The notes beneath the pieces are model-generated. The model made no database searches. It was not told where the DNA came from and saw only the letters and a list, made by a program, of their open reading frames with translations. A DNA stretch of 64,000 nucleotides from Nonomuraea pusilla (GTDB lineage Bacteria; Actinomycetota; Actinomycetes; Streptosporangiales; Streptosporangiaceae). Below are positions 47,603 through 56,135 of the stretch, one piece after another (positions within the stretch are counted from its first letter, which is position 1; every line of letters begins with the position of its first letter). The translations under genes were made by a program, and so were the position numbers. The stretch is from the NCBI RefSeq assembly GCF_900109355.1, contig NZ_FOBF01000005.1, positions 186,001-250,000 of the forward strand, in the 5' to 3' direction.

Positions 47603-49462
47603 CGGCAGGTTCACCCGCGCCGTCAGCCCGCCGTACGGCGAGGGCAGCAGGGCCACCTTGATGCCGTGCCTGGCGGCGAGCCTGGCCACCACGAACAGGC
47701 CGAGCCGGTCGCTCTGCGCGAGGTCGAACTCCGGCGTCTGCTCCAGGCGCTCGTTGAGCTCGTCCAGTTCGGCCCGGGGCAGGCCGAGCCCGCGGTCCTC
47801 GATCTCGACGGCCAGGCCGTGCGGGGTGGTCTCGCTGCGTACGTCCACCCTGGTCCTGGGCGGGGAGAAGAGGGTGGCGTTCTCGACGAGCTCGGCCAGC
47901 AGGTGGGCGACGTCGGTGACGGCCGAGCCGACCAGCGCCGCCTGCGGCGGCTGGAGCACCTCCACCCGCTCGTACTCCTCCACCTCGGCGACGGCGGCGC
48001 GCAGCACGTCGAGGATGGGCACCGGGTTGCGCCAGCCGCGCGCCGGGGTCTGGTCCGACAGGATGATCAGGCTCTCGGCGTGGCGGCGCATGCGGGTGGT
48101 GAGGTGGTCGAGCTTGAACAGGTCGGCCAGGATGTCGGGCTCCTCGGTGGCCCGCTCCATGCCGTCGAGCTGGAGGAGCTGGCGGTGGAGCAGCGACTGG
48201 TTGCGCCTGGCCAGGTTGACGAACACCTGGTTGACGCCCTGCCTGAGCCTGGCCTGGGTGAGCGCCGCCTGCACGGCGGTGGACTGCACGCTGTTGAACG
48301 CCTGGACGATGTCGGCGACCTCGGCGGTCTCCGTCGCCACCTCCAGCGGCGACACCTCCTCGGGCGTCGGCGGCCTGGTGTTGGTGCGCAGGCGTTTGAC
48401 CAGGTTCGGCAGGCGTACCTCGGCCAGTTCGGTGGCGGCGTCGCGCAGCCCGGCCAGCTCGCGGACGAGGCGCCCCCGGAAGCGGAACGACAGCAGCAGC
48501 GACGCGACGACGGCGAGCAGGCCGAAGCCGCCCGCCACGCCGACCTTGACGAGGATGCCGACGGCGGTCGGGGTGACCCGGTCGATCGTCTCCTTCACGG
48601 CCTTGGCCTGGGCGCGTTCGAGCGACCGCCACACGTTCTGACCGTCCACCGGCCAGGTGGCCGCGGCGGCGGGGAGCCCGGTGGCGGCGGCCTGCCGCCT
48701 GATCGCGTCCTCGGTGGCCGTGAACTCCTTGTACGCGGGGGAGGCGGTGACCTTGTCGAACGGGGCCCTGGCCTCCCGGTCGAGCTGTGAGAGGGCCCGG
48801 GAGAACAGCAGCCGCCTGGTGGCGACCATCCCGCCGAACGCCTCGCGCACCTCGGGCTCGACCCTGCCCTCGTCCAGCACCATGGCGATCACGGCGCGTT
48901 CCCTGGAGACGATCTCCTTGGCCTCGCCGAGCATGGTCACCGCCTTGGCGTGGCGGTACAGGGCCATGTCGGGCACGAGCACCATGGCGTCGTACATGCG
49001 GAAGGAGGCGTCGACGATCTGGTTGTAGGCGTCGATGACGTCGAGCGGCGCGGCCTTGCCGCCGTCCACCTGGGCGCGGATGTCGCGGAGCCGGCTGAGC
49101 CGGTCGACGAGGACGTCGAGCTGGGCTTTCATCTCCGGCGAGATGCCGCGCTGGCGCCTGGCCCGGTCGAGGAAGAGCGCGACGGACCTGTCGGTCGCGC
49201 CGCGCTGCCCGGCGAGCGCGGCGGCGCCCTCGCCGGTGAGGAGGAGCTCCACGGAGGACAGCCGCTCCTGCTGCAGGTCGATGTTGACCTGCTCGGACGG
49301 GTTGGCGAAGTTCTTCGCCAGGTCGTCGATCTCCAGCAGCCGCAGCCCGCCGCCAGCGGTCAGGCCGGCGGCGTACACCCAGAGCCCCACGAGCGACAGC
49401 AGCGGCACGGACAGCAGGATGAGGAGTTTCAGCGCTATGGGACGGCCACGCGTGGGGGGCAT
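47561..49462 (-). CDS. nitrate/nitrite-sensing-type (NIT) sensor histidine kinase
   Basis: A 633-residue membrane kinase of the actinobacterial NIT-HAMP type. Helix one is at about 10-30 (IALKLLILLSVPLLSLVGLWVYAAG), followed by a roughly 280-residue extracellular helical NIT domain. Helix two is near 305-325 (GILVKVGVAGGFGLLAVVASLLLS), then HAMP, a dimerisation region with NRSLLHRQLLQLD-like sequence (ARRNQSLLHRQLLQLDGME) and an ATPase domain (LLAELVENATLFSPPRTRVDV, DRGLGLP, GLFVVARLAARHG). The usual H-E-L-R-T-P phosphoacceptor box is absent. Similar kinases head conservon (cvn) operons, but no roadblock or small GTPase genes follow here. Confidence 0.8.
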   Translation of the reverse strand: MPPTRGRPIALKLLILLSVPLLSLVGLWVYAAGLTAGGGLRLLEIDDLAKNFANPSEQVNIDLQQERLSSVELLLTGEGAAALAGQRGATDRSVALFLDRARRQRGISPEMKAQLDVLVDRLSRLRDIRAQVDGGKAAPLDVIDAYNQIVDASFRMYDAMVLVPDMALYRHAKAVTMLGEAKEIVSRERAVIAMVLDEGRVEPEVREAFGGMVATRRLLFSRALSQLDREARAPFDKVTASPAYKEFTATEDAIRRQAAATGLPAAAATWPVDGQNVWRSLERAQAKAVKETIDRVTPTAVGILVKVGVAGGFGLLAVVASLLLSFRFRGRLVRELAGLRDAATELAEVRLPNLVKRLRTNTRPPTPEEVSPLEVATETAEVADIVQAFNSVQSTAVQAALTQARLRQGVNQVFVNLARRNQSLLHRQLLQLDGMERATEEPDILADLFKLDHLTTRMRRHAESLIILSDQTPARGWRNPVPILDVLRAAVAEVEEYERVEVLQPPQAALVGSAVTDVAHLLAELVENATLFSPPRTRVDVRSETTPHGLAVEIEDRGLGLPRAELDELNERLEQTPEFDLAQSDRLGLFVVARLAARHGIKVALLPSPYGGLTARVNLPSTLLADQPVLSGR

Positions 49463-49524
49463 GCGACCTCCGGGTGCATGATGAGAGCGCCTCGCAGATT
49501 ACACCCCCCTTTGGAAGGATTTCT

Positions 49525-49974
49525 GTGCCTCTGCCGCGTCTCCTGCGTCTCCCGCGGTCCTTCTCCGGCTGGACGATGGCCGTCTTCGGCGTCCTCGCCT
49601 TCGTGCTCGGCCTGGTCGGCCTGATGGCGCCGGGCGTGCTGCTGACCATGCTGGGCTTCGAGGTGGTCCAGGAGCGTCCCCCGGGCGACTACACGCTCGT
49701 CTACATGGCCGCCTCGTCGATGGCGGCGGTCAACATGGGGGTGTACTACGTGTTCGCGGCCTCCGCGGACTACACGCCGTTCTTCCGGTGGACGGTGCCG
49801 TTCAGGCTGGTGACGTTCACCGTCTTCACCACCCTCGTGGTGACGGGGGCGGCGCCGCGGGAGTTCTTCGGCGTCGGGCTCTGGGAAGGGCTGGGGGCGC
49901 TCGTCACCGGGTTCGCGCTGTGGCGCGAGGGCAGGCTGCTGCCCCCGCGCCACGCCGCCGCCGAAGCCTCCTGA
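49525..49974 (+). CDS. four-helix membrane protein of unknown function
   Basis: A 149-residue protein with four predicted membrane helices: WTMAVFGVLAFVLGLVGLMAPGVLLTMLGF, YTLVYMAASSMAAVNMGVYYVFAASA, VPFRLVTFTVFTTLVVTG and GLGALVTGFALW. I do not recognise a named family. GTG 49525 is chosen for the AAGGA five bases upstream; an earlier GTG at 49474 would add a polar stretch. Basic ends suggest both termini in the cytosol. Confidence 0.65.
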   Translation: MPLPRLLRLPRSFSGWTMAVFGVLAFVLGLVGLMAPGVLLTMLGFEVVQERPPGDYTLVYMAASSMAAVNMGVYYVFAASADYTPFFRWTVPFRLVTFTVFTTLVVTGAAPREFFGVGLWEGLGALVTGFALWREGRLLPPRHAAAEAS

Positions 49975-49982
49975 TCACCTGG

Positions 49983-50360
49983 TCACCGGGTCCTGGTGAT
50001 CGTGTCGTGGTCGGGTGCGGTGTCGCCGCCCGCCACGAGCCGGTCACCGGGGACCTGCTCGCGTTCGAGCCGCCGCTCCAGCTCGCGCTTCTCGCCCTCC
50101 AGCCTGGCCACCTTCTCCGAGGCGCGCGTCCTGGCGGCGCGCACCTCCCTGCGGTGCCTGGCGGTGCGGCGGGAGCCTGCCGCCAGCAGCCACAGCCCCA
50201 GCAGCAGCGCCGCGCCCGTCGCGGCGCCCGCCAGGAACATCCCCAGGTCGTCGAGGACCACCGTGTAGCCGAACAGCGTGTACGTGGAACCCTCCTCGGT
50301 CGCGACCAGCGCGGCCGCGCCCGCGGCGAGCAGGACCAGGACGACTCCCAGTAACATCAT
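49983..50360 (-). CDS. LapA-like small membrane protein with coiled coil
   Basis: A 125-residue protein. Two membrane helices (LLGVVLVLLAAGAAALVA and GMFLAGAATGAALLLGLWLLA) are joined by a short loop, followed by a basic, charged helix (RREVRAARTRASEKVARLEGEKRELERRLE) that looks like a cytosolic coiled coil. The layout resembles LapA/DUF1049 proteins. ATG 50360 with AAGGGG eight bases upstream is preferred to a GTG three codons earlier. Function unknown. Confidence 0.65.
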   Translation of the reverse strand: MMLLGVVLVLLAAGAAALVATEEGSTYTLFGYTVVLDDLGMFLAGAATGAALLLGLWLLAAGSRRTARHRREVRAARTRASEKVARLEGEKRELERRLEREQVPGDRLVAGGDTAPDHDTITRTR

Positions 50361-50450
50361 CCAACTCACCCCTTGTCGTCGGGAGAGCAGTTCACCTGCC
50401 CGGGCTCCGCCGCGATATGCGCGAAACCCCCGACGTACAAGGGGATCCCG

Positions 50451-51179
50451 TCACTTGGCGAGCGCCACCTGGGTCTGCGGCGCCGCCGCGGTGCCGCGGG
50501 CCCGCTCGCGCACGATCGTCTTCAGCACCCGCCAGCCGTCGCGCACCGCGTGCAGGTTGCTCTCGCCGTGGATCCGGCAGCGCTCGTGGCTCGGCACCTC
50601 GCTGATGACGAGCCCGGCCTGCGCGGCGCGGACGTTCATCAGGGTCTCGATCTCGAATCCGTCGCAATCGAGCTGGAGGGCGTCGAGGTGCTTGGCCCAG
50701 AAGGCGTTGTAGCCGTAGCACAGGTCGGTGTAGCGGGTGCCGTACAGCAGGTTGGTCAGGCCCGTGAGGACCTTGTTGCCGAGCGACCTGATGGGGCTCA
50801 GGTCGTCGGAGCCGCCGCCGGGGGCGTAACGGGAGCCCTTGGCGAAGTCGGCGCCCTCCATGAGGGCCGTCACGAACGCGCCGATCTCGTGGCCGTCGGT
50901 GGACCCGTCGGCGTCGATCATGACGATGATGTCGCCCGTCGCCGCCTGGAAACCCTCGATCAGAGCGTTGCCCTTACCTCGGCGGGTCTGGGTGACGACG
51001 CGCAGTCCGGGGCGCAGCCCGCGCGCCACGGCGACGGTGTCGTCGGTCGAGTTGCCGTCGACCAGGATCACTTCGTCGATCCATTCGGGCAGCGTTGCGA
51101 ACACGTGGGGCAGGTTCTCGGCCTCGTTCATCGCGGGGACGATGACGCTGACGCTCGCGGCGAAGGGCTGCTTGTTCAT
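50451..51179 (-). CDS. GT2-family glycosyltransferase, polyprenol-phosphate type
   Basis: A 242-residue GT-A enzyme. SVSVIVPAMNEAENLPHVFATLPEWIDEVILVDGNSTDDT is the donor site, DIIVMIDADGSTDG is the DxD-type metal motif, and VTQTRRGKGNALIEGFQAATG is typical of the DPM1/GtrB-like branch that charges a polyprenol phosphate with a sugar. SHERCRIHGESNLHAVRDGWRVLKTI closes the domain. No membrane helices are present, so it is a membrane-associated or soluble enzyme. Acceptor and sugar are unknown. No convincing ribosome site is seen at the ATG. Confidence 0.85.
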   Translation of the reverse strand: MNKQPFAASVSVIVPAMNEAENLPHVFATLPEWIDEVILVDGNSTDDTVAVARGLRPGLRVVTQTRRGKGNALIEGFQAATGDIIVMIDADGSTDGHEIGAFVTALMEGADFAKGSRYAPGGGSDDLSPIRSLGNKVLTGLTNLLYGTRYTDLCYGYNAFWAKHLDALQLDCDGFEIETLMNVRAAQAGLVISEVPSHERCRIHGESNLHAVRDGWRVLKTIVRERARGTAAAPQTQVALAK

Positions 51180-51213
51180 GGGACCACAGTTCTCTAGAGC
51201 GCATGCAACCCGC

Positions 51214-51246
51214 TTGACACTGCCTTGCAGAGATCACGGTTATATG
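51214..51246 (+). promoter_or_regulatory. plus-strand sigma-70-like promoter with no evident gene downstream
   Basis: A perfect TTGACA (51214-51219) is followed by GGTTATATG. The spacing is 18 bases to GGTTAT or 21 to TATATG. TCAC (51234-51237) and GTGA (51245-51248) flank the -10 as a short inverted repeat. Downstream on this strand lie only about 150 bases before the antisense of lysK. It may drive a small or antisense RNA; the element is unusually AT-rich for this window. Confidence 0.4.
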
Positions 51247-51395
51247 TGACCCCAGGTGACAACCGCCTGGTCGGAGCGGTGAGGATCTCGCCGGACGCCT
51301 CCGGGGCGAGCACCGCCGCCCCGGACGGACGCCCGCCGATCAACTTGATAAAGAGCCCGAAATCCCGCCCAAGTACAACATTACGCACGGCCCAT

Positions 51396-53000
51396 TCAGG
51401 GGCCGACCAGGTCGCGGACGCGGTCGGCGCCGACCGCCAGAAGCAGCGTGGGCAGGCGCGGACCGGTGTCGCGCCCCACCAGCAGCCGGTACAGCAGCGC
51501 GAAGAAGGCCCGCTGCGCCGCCTTCAGCTCGGGCGTCGCCGGCGCGTCGGCGGCGAGCCCCGCCTGGAGCTTCGGCACGCCGTACACCAGCGTGGTCAGG
51601 CCGTCGAGCGACCAGTGGGCGTCGAGGCCGTCGAGCAGCAGCCGCAGCGACTCGCGCTCGGTCTCGCCGAGCGAGCCCAGCAGCTCGTGGTCGGGCTCCC
51701 GGCGCACCCGGGTGCGCTGGTCGGGGAGCATCTGCGTGTCGACCCAGCGCTGCGCGCGGTCGAGCCGCGGCCGCGCCTCGTCGAGATCGGCGACGCCGTC
51801 GACGTCACGCAGGATGCGCAGCGTCTGGTCGGGGTCGCCGGTGGTGATGTCGACGACCGAGGCGAGCGTGCGGTACGCCACCGGGCGCGGCGTCACCGGC
51901 AGCGGCCCCTCGGCCGTGGACACCGCCCGCCGGTACGCCGCCAGCTCCGCCGGCTGCGCCTGCCCGGCGGCGACCTTGCGGCCGAGCGCGTCCCACTCGT
52001 CGTAGAGCCGCTGGATCTCCTGGTCGAAGGCGATCTTGAACGACTGCGCGGGCTTGCGGCGGGCGTACAGCCAGCGCAGCACCGGAGCCTCCATGATCTC
52101 CAGCGCGTCGGCCGGGGTCGGCACGTCGCCCTTCGAGCTGCTCATCTTCGCCATGCCGGTGATGCCGACGAACGCGTACATGGGCCCGATCGGCCGCTCG
52201 CCGCCGAAGACGTCGCCCACGACCTCCCCGCCGACGATCCACGCCGAACCCGGCGAGTGGTGGTCGACCCCGGACGGCTCGAACACGACCCCCTCGTACG
52301 CCCAGCGCATGGGCCAGTCGACCTTCCACACCAGCTTGCCGCGGTCGTGCTCGGCCAGGCGCACCGTCTCGCCGAAGCCGCACTCGCAGGTGTAGGCCAG
52401 CTCGGTGCTCATGTCGTCGTACGCGGTGACCGTCGTCAGGTCACGCTCGCACAGCTCGCAGTACGGCTTGTAGGGGAAGTACTCCTCCACCTGCTTCGTG
52501 CGGTACCGGGACAGCACGGCGTCGATCCTGGCCCGCTCGCGCACCGCCCGCAGGATCTGCTCCCTGTACGCCCCCGACGTGTACTGCTCCGTCTGGCTGA
52601 TGGCGTGGACCACCACGCCCAGCTCGGCCAGCGCCGCCGTCATGGGCGCCTTGAAGTGCTCGGCCCAGTTGGGGTGAGGGCTTCCGGGCGGCGCGGGCAC
52701 CGACGTCAGCGGCTTGCCGATGTGCTCGGCCCACGACGGGTCGACGCCCGCGGGCACCCTGCGGAAGCGGTCGTAGTCGTCCCACGACAGCAGGTGGACG
52801 CACTCGTGGCCGCGCCTGCGGATCTCGTCGGCCACCAGGTGCGGGGTCATGACCTCGCGCAGGTTGCCCAGATGGATCGGCCCCGACGGGCTCAGGCCCG
52901 AGGCGCAGACGATCGGTTTGCCCGGGGAACGTCGCTCCGCCTCGGCGATCACCTCGTCCGCGAACCTCGAGACCCAGTCGGTCTCCGCACTTTCCGCCAT
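51396..53000 (-). CDS. lysK: class I lysyl-tRNA synthetase
   Basis: A 534-residue class I enzyme. ASGLSPSGPIHLGNLREVMTPH contains the HIGH-type HLGN, and GITGMAKMSSSKGDVPTPADALEI the KMSKS-type loop. Between them is a zinc-type insert (YKPYCELCERDLTTV, YTCECGFGE). It charges tRNA-Lys. Most bacteria use a class II LysRS; class I copies are sporadic, and some actinomycetes carry both. The ATG has GAGAAT six bases upstream, a near -10 motif without the initial T. Any class II copy would be outside this window. Confidence 0.93.
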   Translation of the reverse strand: MAESAETDWVSRFADEVIAEAERRSPGKPIVCASGLSPSGPIHLGNLREVMTPHLVADEIRRRGHECVHLLSWDDYDRFRRVPAGVDPSWAEHIGKPLTSVPAPPGSPHPNWAEHFKAPMTAALAELGVVVHAISQTEQYTSGAYREQILRAVRERARIDAVLSRYRTKQVEEYFPYKPYCELCERDLTTVTAYDDMSTELAYTCECGFGETVRLAEHDRGKLVWKVDWPMRWAYEGVVFEPSGVDHHSPGSAWIVGGEVVGDVFGGERPIGPMYAFVGITGMAKMSSSKGDVPTPADALEIMEAPVLRWLYARRKPAQSFKIAFDQEIQRLYDEWDALGRKVAAGQAQPAELAAYRRAVSTAEGPLPVTPRPVAYRTLASVVDITTGDPDQTLRILRDVDGVADLDEARPRLDRAQRWVDTQMLPDQRTRVRREPDHELLGSLGETERESLRLLLDGLDAHWSLDGLTTLVYGVPKLQAGLAADAPATPELKAAQRAFFALLYRLLVGRDTGPRLPTLLLAVGADRVRDLVGP

Positions 53001-53050
53001 CGCGCCATTCTCGCGGCTCCGCGGAGATCAGGCGAACACATCGCCCGGTT

Positions 53051-53083
53051 CCGCCCGCCCCGGCACGGGACCGGGGCGGGCGG
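53051..53083 (-). terminator. strong GC hairpin after the sugar operon
   Basis: A 13-bp perfect stem (53051-53063 with 53071-53083) around a seven-base loop lies four bases beyond the stop of the Gfo/Idh/MocA gene. There is no T run after it on either strand, so it is a structure-only terminator of a kind common in actinomycetes. It would also insulate lysK. Confidence 0.65.
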
Positions 53084-53086
53084 GTC

Positions 53087-54190
53087 TCACGACAGGGTGC
53101 GCGCGTACGGGTCCCAGTCCTGCGGGAGCGGCTCCGGGGGCGCGACCGTGGAGCGCACCGGCAGGAACTCCCCGCGCTCGCCCGCCGCGGTGATGGCCGT
53201 CATTAGGTCGAGCACGTGCGCGGCCAGCTCGCCCGACGCGCGGTGGGGCGTGCCCGCGCGCAGCGCCCTCGCCAGGTCGAGCACGCCGATGCCGCGTCCC
53301 GCCGTCGTCCCCGCCACCGGCAGCTCCCGCCAGTCGGCGTCGGCCGGGCCGCGTGCCAGCAGCGGCCCCTCGAAGGTGTTGGGGTCGGGCAGCGACAGCG
53401 CGCCCTCCGTGCCGATGATCTCGATCATCCGCCGGTTGACCGCCGAGTCGAAGCTGAACGTCGTCGTCGCGGCCGTGCCGGGGAAGTCGATCAGCGCGTG
53501 GACGTGCGTCGGGACCGCCACCGGGAACGCCGTCCCCGCCTTCGGGCCCGACCCGACCACCCGGTGGTCGCGCGCCCGCCTCGTCCTCGCCGCCACCCGC
53601 GCCGCCGGGCCGAGCAGCGCGACCAGCGCGGTCAGGTAGTACGGGCCGAGGTCGAACAGCGGGCCGCCGCCCGGCTGGTAGAAGAACTCCGGGTTCGGGT
53701 GCCACGACTCGGGGCCGAGGTTCTGCGTCGCCGCCGTCACCGCCACGGGGACGCCGATCAGGCCCTCCCGCAGGGCCCGCAGCGCCGACTGCAGCCCGGT
53801 GCCGAGGAAGGTGTCGGGCGCGCCGCCGAGCCGCAGGCCCCTGCCGTCCGCCTCCGCCGCCACCTTGGCCGCCTCGTCCAGGTCCAGCGCGAACGGCTTC
53901 TCGCCGTACACGTGCTTGCCGGCGCGTAAGCTCCGCAGCGCCACCTCGGCGTGCGCCGACGGCACCGTGAGGTTGACGACGATCTCCACCTCCGGCACCG
54001 CCAGCACGTCGTCCAGCGTGCCCGACACCGGCACGCCGAACTCGCCCGCGACGGCCGCAGCCCGGTCCGTGTCGAGGTCGGCCACGCCGATCACCCGTAC
54101 GTCGGGGAAGGCGGTGAGGTTGCGCAGGTACTGGCCGCTGATGACGCCCGCCCCGACGAGCGCGACCCCCACCGGCCCCGCCGGGCTCAC
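53087..54190 (-). CDS. Gfo/Idh/MocA-family oxidoreductase
   Basis: A 367-residue NAD(P)-dependent sugar or inositol dehydrogenase-like protein. The Rossmann start is VGVALVGAGVISGQYLRNL, then VNLTVPSAHAEVALRSLRAGKHVYGEKPFALDLDEA with the EKP signature. GGGPLFDLGPYYLTALVALLGP is the substrate-domain motif. GTG 54190 overlaps the upstream gene's stop (GTGA) and has GGAGGG four bases before it. Third gene of the xylA operon. The exact sugar is unknown. Confidence 0.85.
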   Translation of the reverse strand: MSPAGPVGVALVGAGVISGQYLRNLTAFPDVRVIGVADLDTDRAAAVAGEFGVPVSGTLDDVLAVPEVEIVVNLTVPSAHAEVALRSLRAGKHVYGEKPFALDLDEAAKVAAEADGRGLRLGGAPDTFLGTGLQSALRALREGLIGVPVAVTAATQNLGPESWHPNPEFFYQPGGGPLFDLGPYYLTALVALLGPAARVAARTRRARDHRVVGSGPKAGTAFPVAVPTHVHALIDFPGTAATTTFSFDSAVNRRMIEIIGTEGALSLPDPNTFEGPLLARGPADADWRELPVAGTTAGRGIGVLDLARALRAGTPHRASGELAAHVLDLMTAITAAGERGEFLPVRSTVAPPEPLPQDWDPYARTLS

Positions 54191-54930
54191 CGGCCCTCCA
54201 GCCCGGTCAGGTAGGCGTGGCTGTCGGCGAGCGCCGCGAACACGTCGCCCGCGCACGAGTCCAGCTCCACCACCCGCCAGGCGCCGGACGCGGCGTCGAG
54301 CACCGCGGGCACCGGCATGGCGCCCGCGCCCACCGCCGTGTGCGGCTCGTCCCTGGCCACCGGGCCGTCCTTGACGTGCAGCGCCAGCACCCGGTCGCCC
54401 AGGCGGCGCAGCAGCGCGGGCACGTCCGCGCCGCCCACCGCCGCCCAGTACGTGTCCACCTCCAGGAACACCTCAGGCGCCAGCAGGCCGGCCAGCGCCT
54501 CCAGCGCGTGCCTGCCGTCCACCAGCGGCTCGACCTCCCACCAGTGGTTGTGGTAGCCGAGCCGTACGCCGTGCTCCGCGGCCCGCTCCGCCAGGCCGTT
54601 CAGCCGGTCGGCGGTGCGGGCGAGCCCGTCGGGCGTGGTGAACTCCTCCGGCGGGAAGCCCGCAGGGATGACCACGAGCTGGGCGCCGATCGTGGCGACC
54701 GCGTCGAACACCTCGGCCGGGTCGCGCTCCAGCAGCGCGTACGCGTGGGTGCTCGGGACGATCAGGCCCAGGTCGTCGGCCACCTGCCGGAAACCCTTGG
54801 GGTCGGACATCGGGTCGAAGGGCTCCACCGCGCGGTAGCCGATCGCTGCCAGGCGGCGCAGCACGCCGTCGCGGTCGGCCGCCAGCGGTTCCCTGACGGT
54901 GTAGAGCTGGACGCTGATCGGCTGCATCAT
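54187..54930 (-). CDS. sugar phosphate isomerase/epimerase (xylose-isomerase-like TIM barrel)
   Basis: A 247-residue TIM barrel of the AP-endonuclease-2/IolE-like superfamily. [34 protein letters not shown] starts the barrel. [23 protein letters not shown] and [38 protein letters not shown] carry the metal-binding Glu, Asp and His. It overlaps xylA by an ATGA junction and the oxidoreductase by GTGA, so the three are translationally coupled. It likely processes the same sugar; substrate unknown. Confidence 0.83.
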   Translation of the reverse strand: MMQPISVQLYTVREPLAADRDGVLRRLAAIGYRAVEPFDPMSDPKGFRQVADDLGLIVPSTHAYALLERDPAEVFDAVATIGAQLVVIPAGFPPEEFTTPDGLARTADRLNGLAERAAEHGVRLGYHNHWWEVEPLVDGRHALEALAGLLAPEVFLEVDTYWAAVGGADVPALLRRLGDRVLALHVKDGPVARDEPHTAVGAGAMPVPAVLDAASGAWRVVELDSCAGDVFAALADSHAYLTGLEGR

Positions 54931-56078
54931 CCACGGACCCCCATGAGGTGTTCCAGAGCGAGCTGGTTGAGCCGGGTGAAGTGGTAGCCGCGCGCGGCGG
55001 CCGCGTCGAGGTCGAAGTCGTCGTCCGCCAGGTCGGCCAGCGTCTCGCCGGGCGCGAGCGTCGGCTGGGCCAGCTCGTCCACGCGGGAGGCCAGCAGCGC
55101 CTCCCGCACCTCCGGGTCGGCCCTGAAGGCGCGCGACTTCTCCTTCAGGATCAGGTACGTTCGCATGTTCGCGGCGGCGGAGCCCCAGACGTCCTGGGCG
55201 TCCTCGGTGCGCAGCGGCTTGTAGTCGAAGTGGCGGGGGCCGTCGTAGCCGCCGTTCTCCAGCAGGTCCACCAGGAAGAACGCGCTCTTCAGATCCCCGT
55301 GGCCGAAGATCAGGTCCTGGTCGTACCTCGGGCCGTGCTGCCCGTTGAGGTCGATGTGGAAGAGCTTGCCGTGCCAGAGCGCCTGGGCGATGCCGTGGAC
55401 GAAGTTGAGCCCCGCCATCTGCTCGTGGCCGACCTCCGGGTTGAGCCCCACCATCTCAGGGTGCTCCAGCTCGCCGATGAGCGCCAGAGCGTGTCCGATC
55501 GTGGGCAGCAGGATGTCGCCGCGCGGCTCGTTCGGCTTCGGCTCGATGGCGAAGCGGATGTCGTAGCCCTTGTCCAGGACGTACCCGCAGAGCAGGTCGA
55601 GGGCCTCCTTGTAGCGTTCGAGCGCGGCGGTGACGTCCTTGGCGGCGTCGGACTCCGCGCCCTCGCGCCCGCCCCAGCACACGTACGTCGTCGCGCCGAG
55701 CGACGCGGCCAGGTCGAGGTTGCGCATGACCTTGCGGATGGCGTGCCGGCGGATGTCGCGGTCGTTGCTGGTGAAAGCACCGTCCTTGAAGACGGGATGG
55801 GTGAACAGGTTCGTCGTGGCCATCGGCACCTTCATGCCGGTCTCGTCGAGCGCCTTGCGGAAGGCCGCGACGGCCCTGTCCCTGTCGGGCTCGACGGCGA
55901 GCAGGTCGTCGTCGTGGAAGGTGACGCCGTACGCGCCCAGCTCGGCGAGCCGGTGCACGGACTCGACCGGGTCGAGGGCGGCGCGGGTGGCGTCGCCGAA
56001 CGGGTCGCGGGCTTGCCACCCGACCGTCCAGAGGCCGAAGGTGAACCGGTCCTCAGGAGTCGGGGTGTAGGCGGGCAT
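54927..56078 (-). CDS. xylA: xylose isomerase
   Basis: A 383-residue metal-dependent isomerase converting D-xylose to D-xylulose. [17 protein letters not shown], catalytic His55 and Asp58 in [65 protein letters not shown] and [17 protein letters not shown] give the metal sites, typical of the Streptomyces-type (class I) enzyme. GGAGGTAG precedes ATG 56078. It heads a three-gene overlapping operon and is divergent from a ROK repressor; xylulokinase is not in the window. A second sugar as natural substrate is possible. Confidence 0.93.
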   Translation of the reverse strand: MPAYTPTPEDRFTFGLWTVGWQARDPFGDATRAALDPVESVHRLAELGAYGVTFHDDDLLAVEPDRDRAVAAFRKALDETGMKVPMATTNLFTHPVFKDGAFTSNDRDIRRHAIRKVMRNLDLAASLGATTYVCWGGREGAESDAAKDVTAALERYKEALDLLCGYVLDKGYDIRFAIEPKPNEPRGDILLPTIGHALALIGELEHPEMVGLNPEVGHEQMAGLNFVHGIAQALWHGKLFHIDLNGQHGPRYDQDLIFGHGDLKSAFFLVDLLENGGYDGPRHFDYKPLRTEDAQDVWGSAAANMRTYLILKEKSRAFRADPEVREALLASRVDELAQPTLAPGETLADLADDDFDLDAAAARGYHFTRLNQLALEHLMGVRG

Positions 56079-56100
56079 GTCTACCTCCGGCACGGTATTA

Positions 56101-56120
56101 GTCCATAATCTGTACATAAT
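56101..56120. promoter_or_regulatory. candidate ROK-repressor operator between xylA and its regulator
   Basis: Two direct repeats, GTCCATAAT (56101-56109) and GTACATAAT (56112-56120), lie 11 bp apart start to start, one helical turn, in the 57-bp divergent gap. The AT-rich patch stands out from its surroundings. On the minus strand TAATAC nearby could be the xylA -10. XylR/ROK-type repressors often bind such divergent gaps. Confidence 0.5.
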
Positions 56121-56135
56121 CCTGAGGAGGTGGGT

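Noticed and set aside
49474..49524. Earlier GTG start for the four-helix membrane protein
   Set aside because: It would add a polar segment and lacks a ribosome site, whereas GTG 49525 has AAGGA at normal spacing.
51225..53639. Plus-strand 804-codon frame antisense to lysK
   Set aside because: No protein family is visible, and lysK has complete motifs on the other strand.
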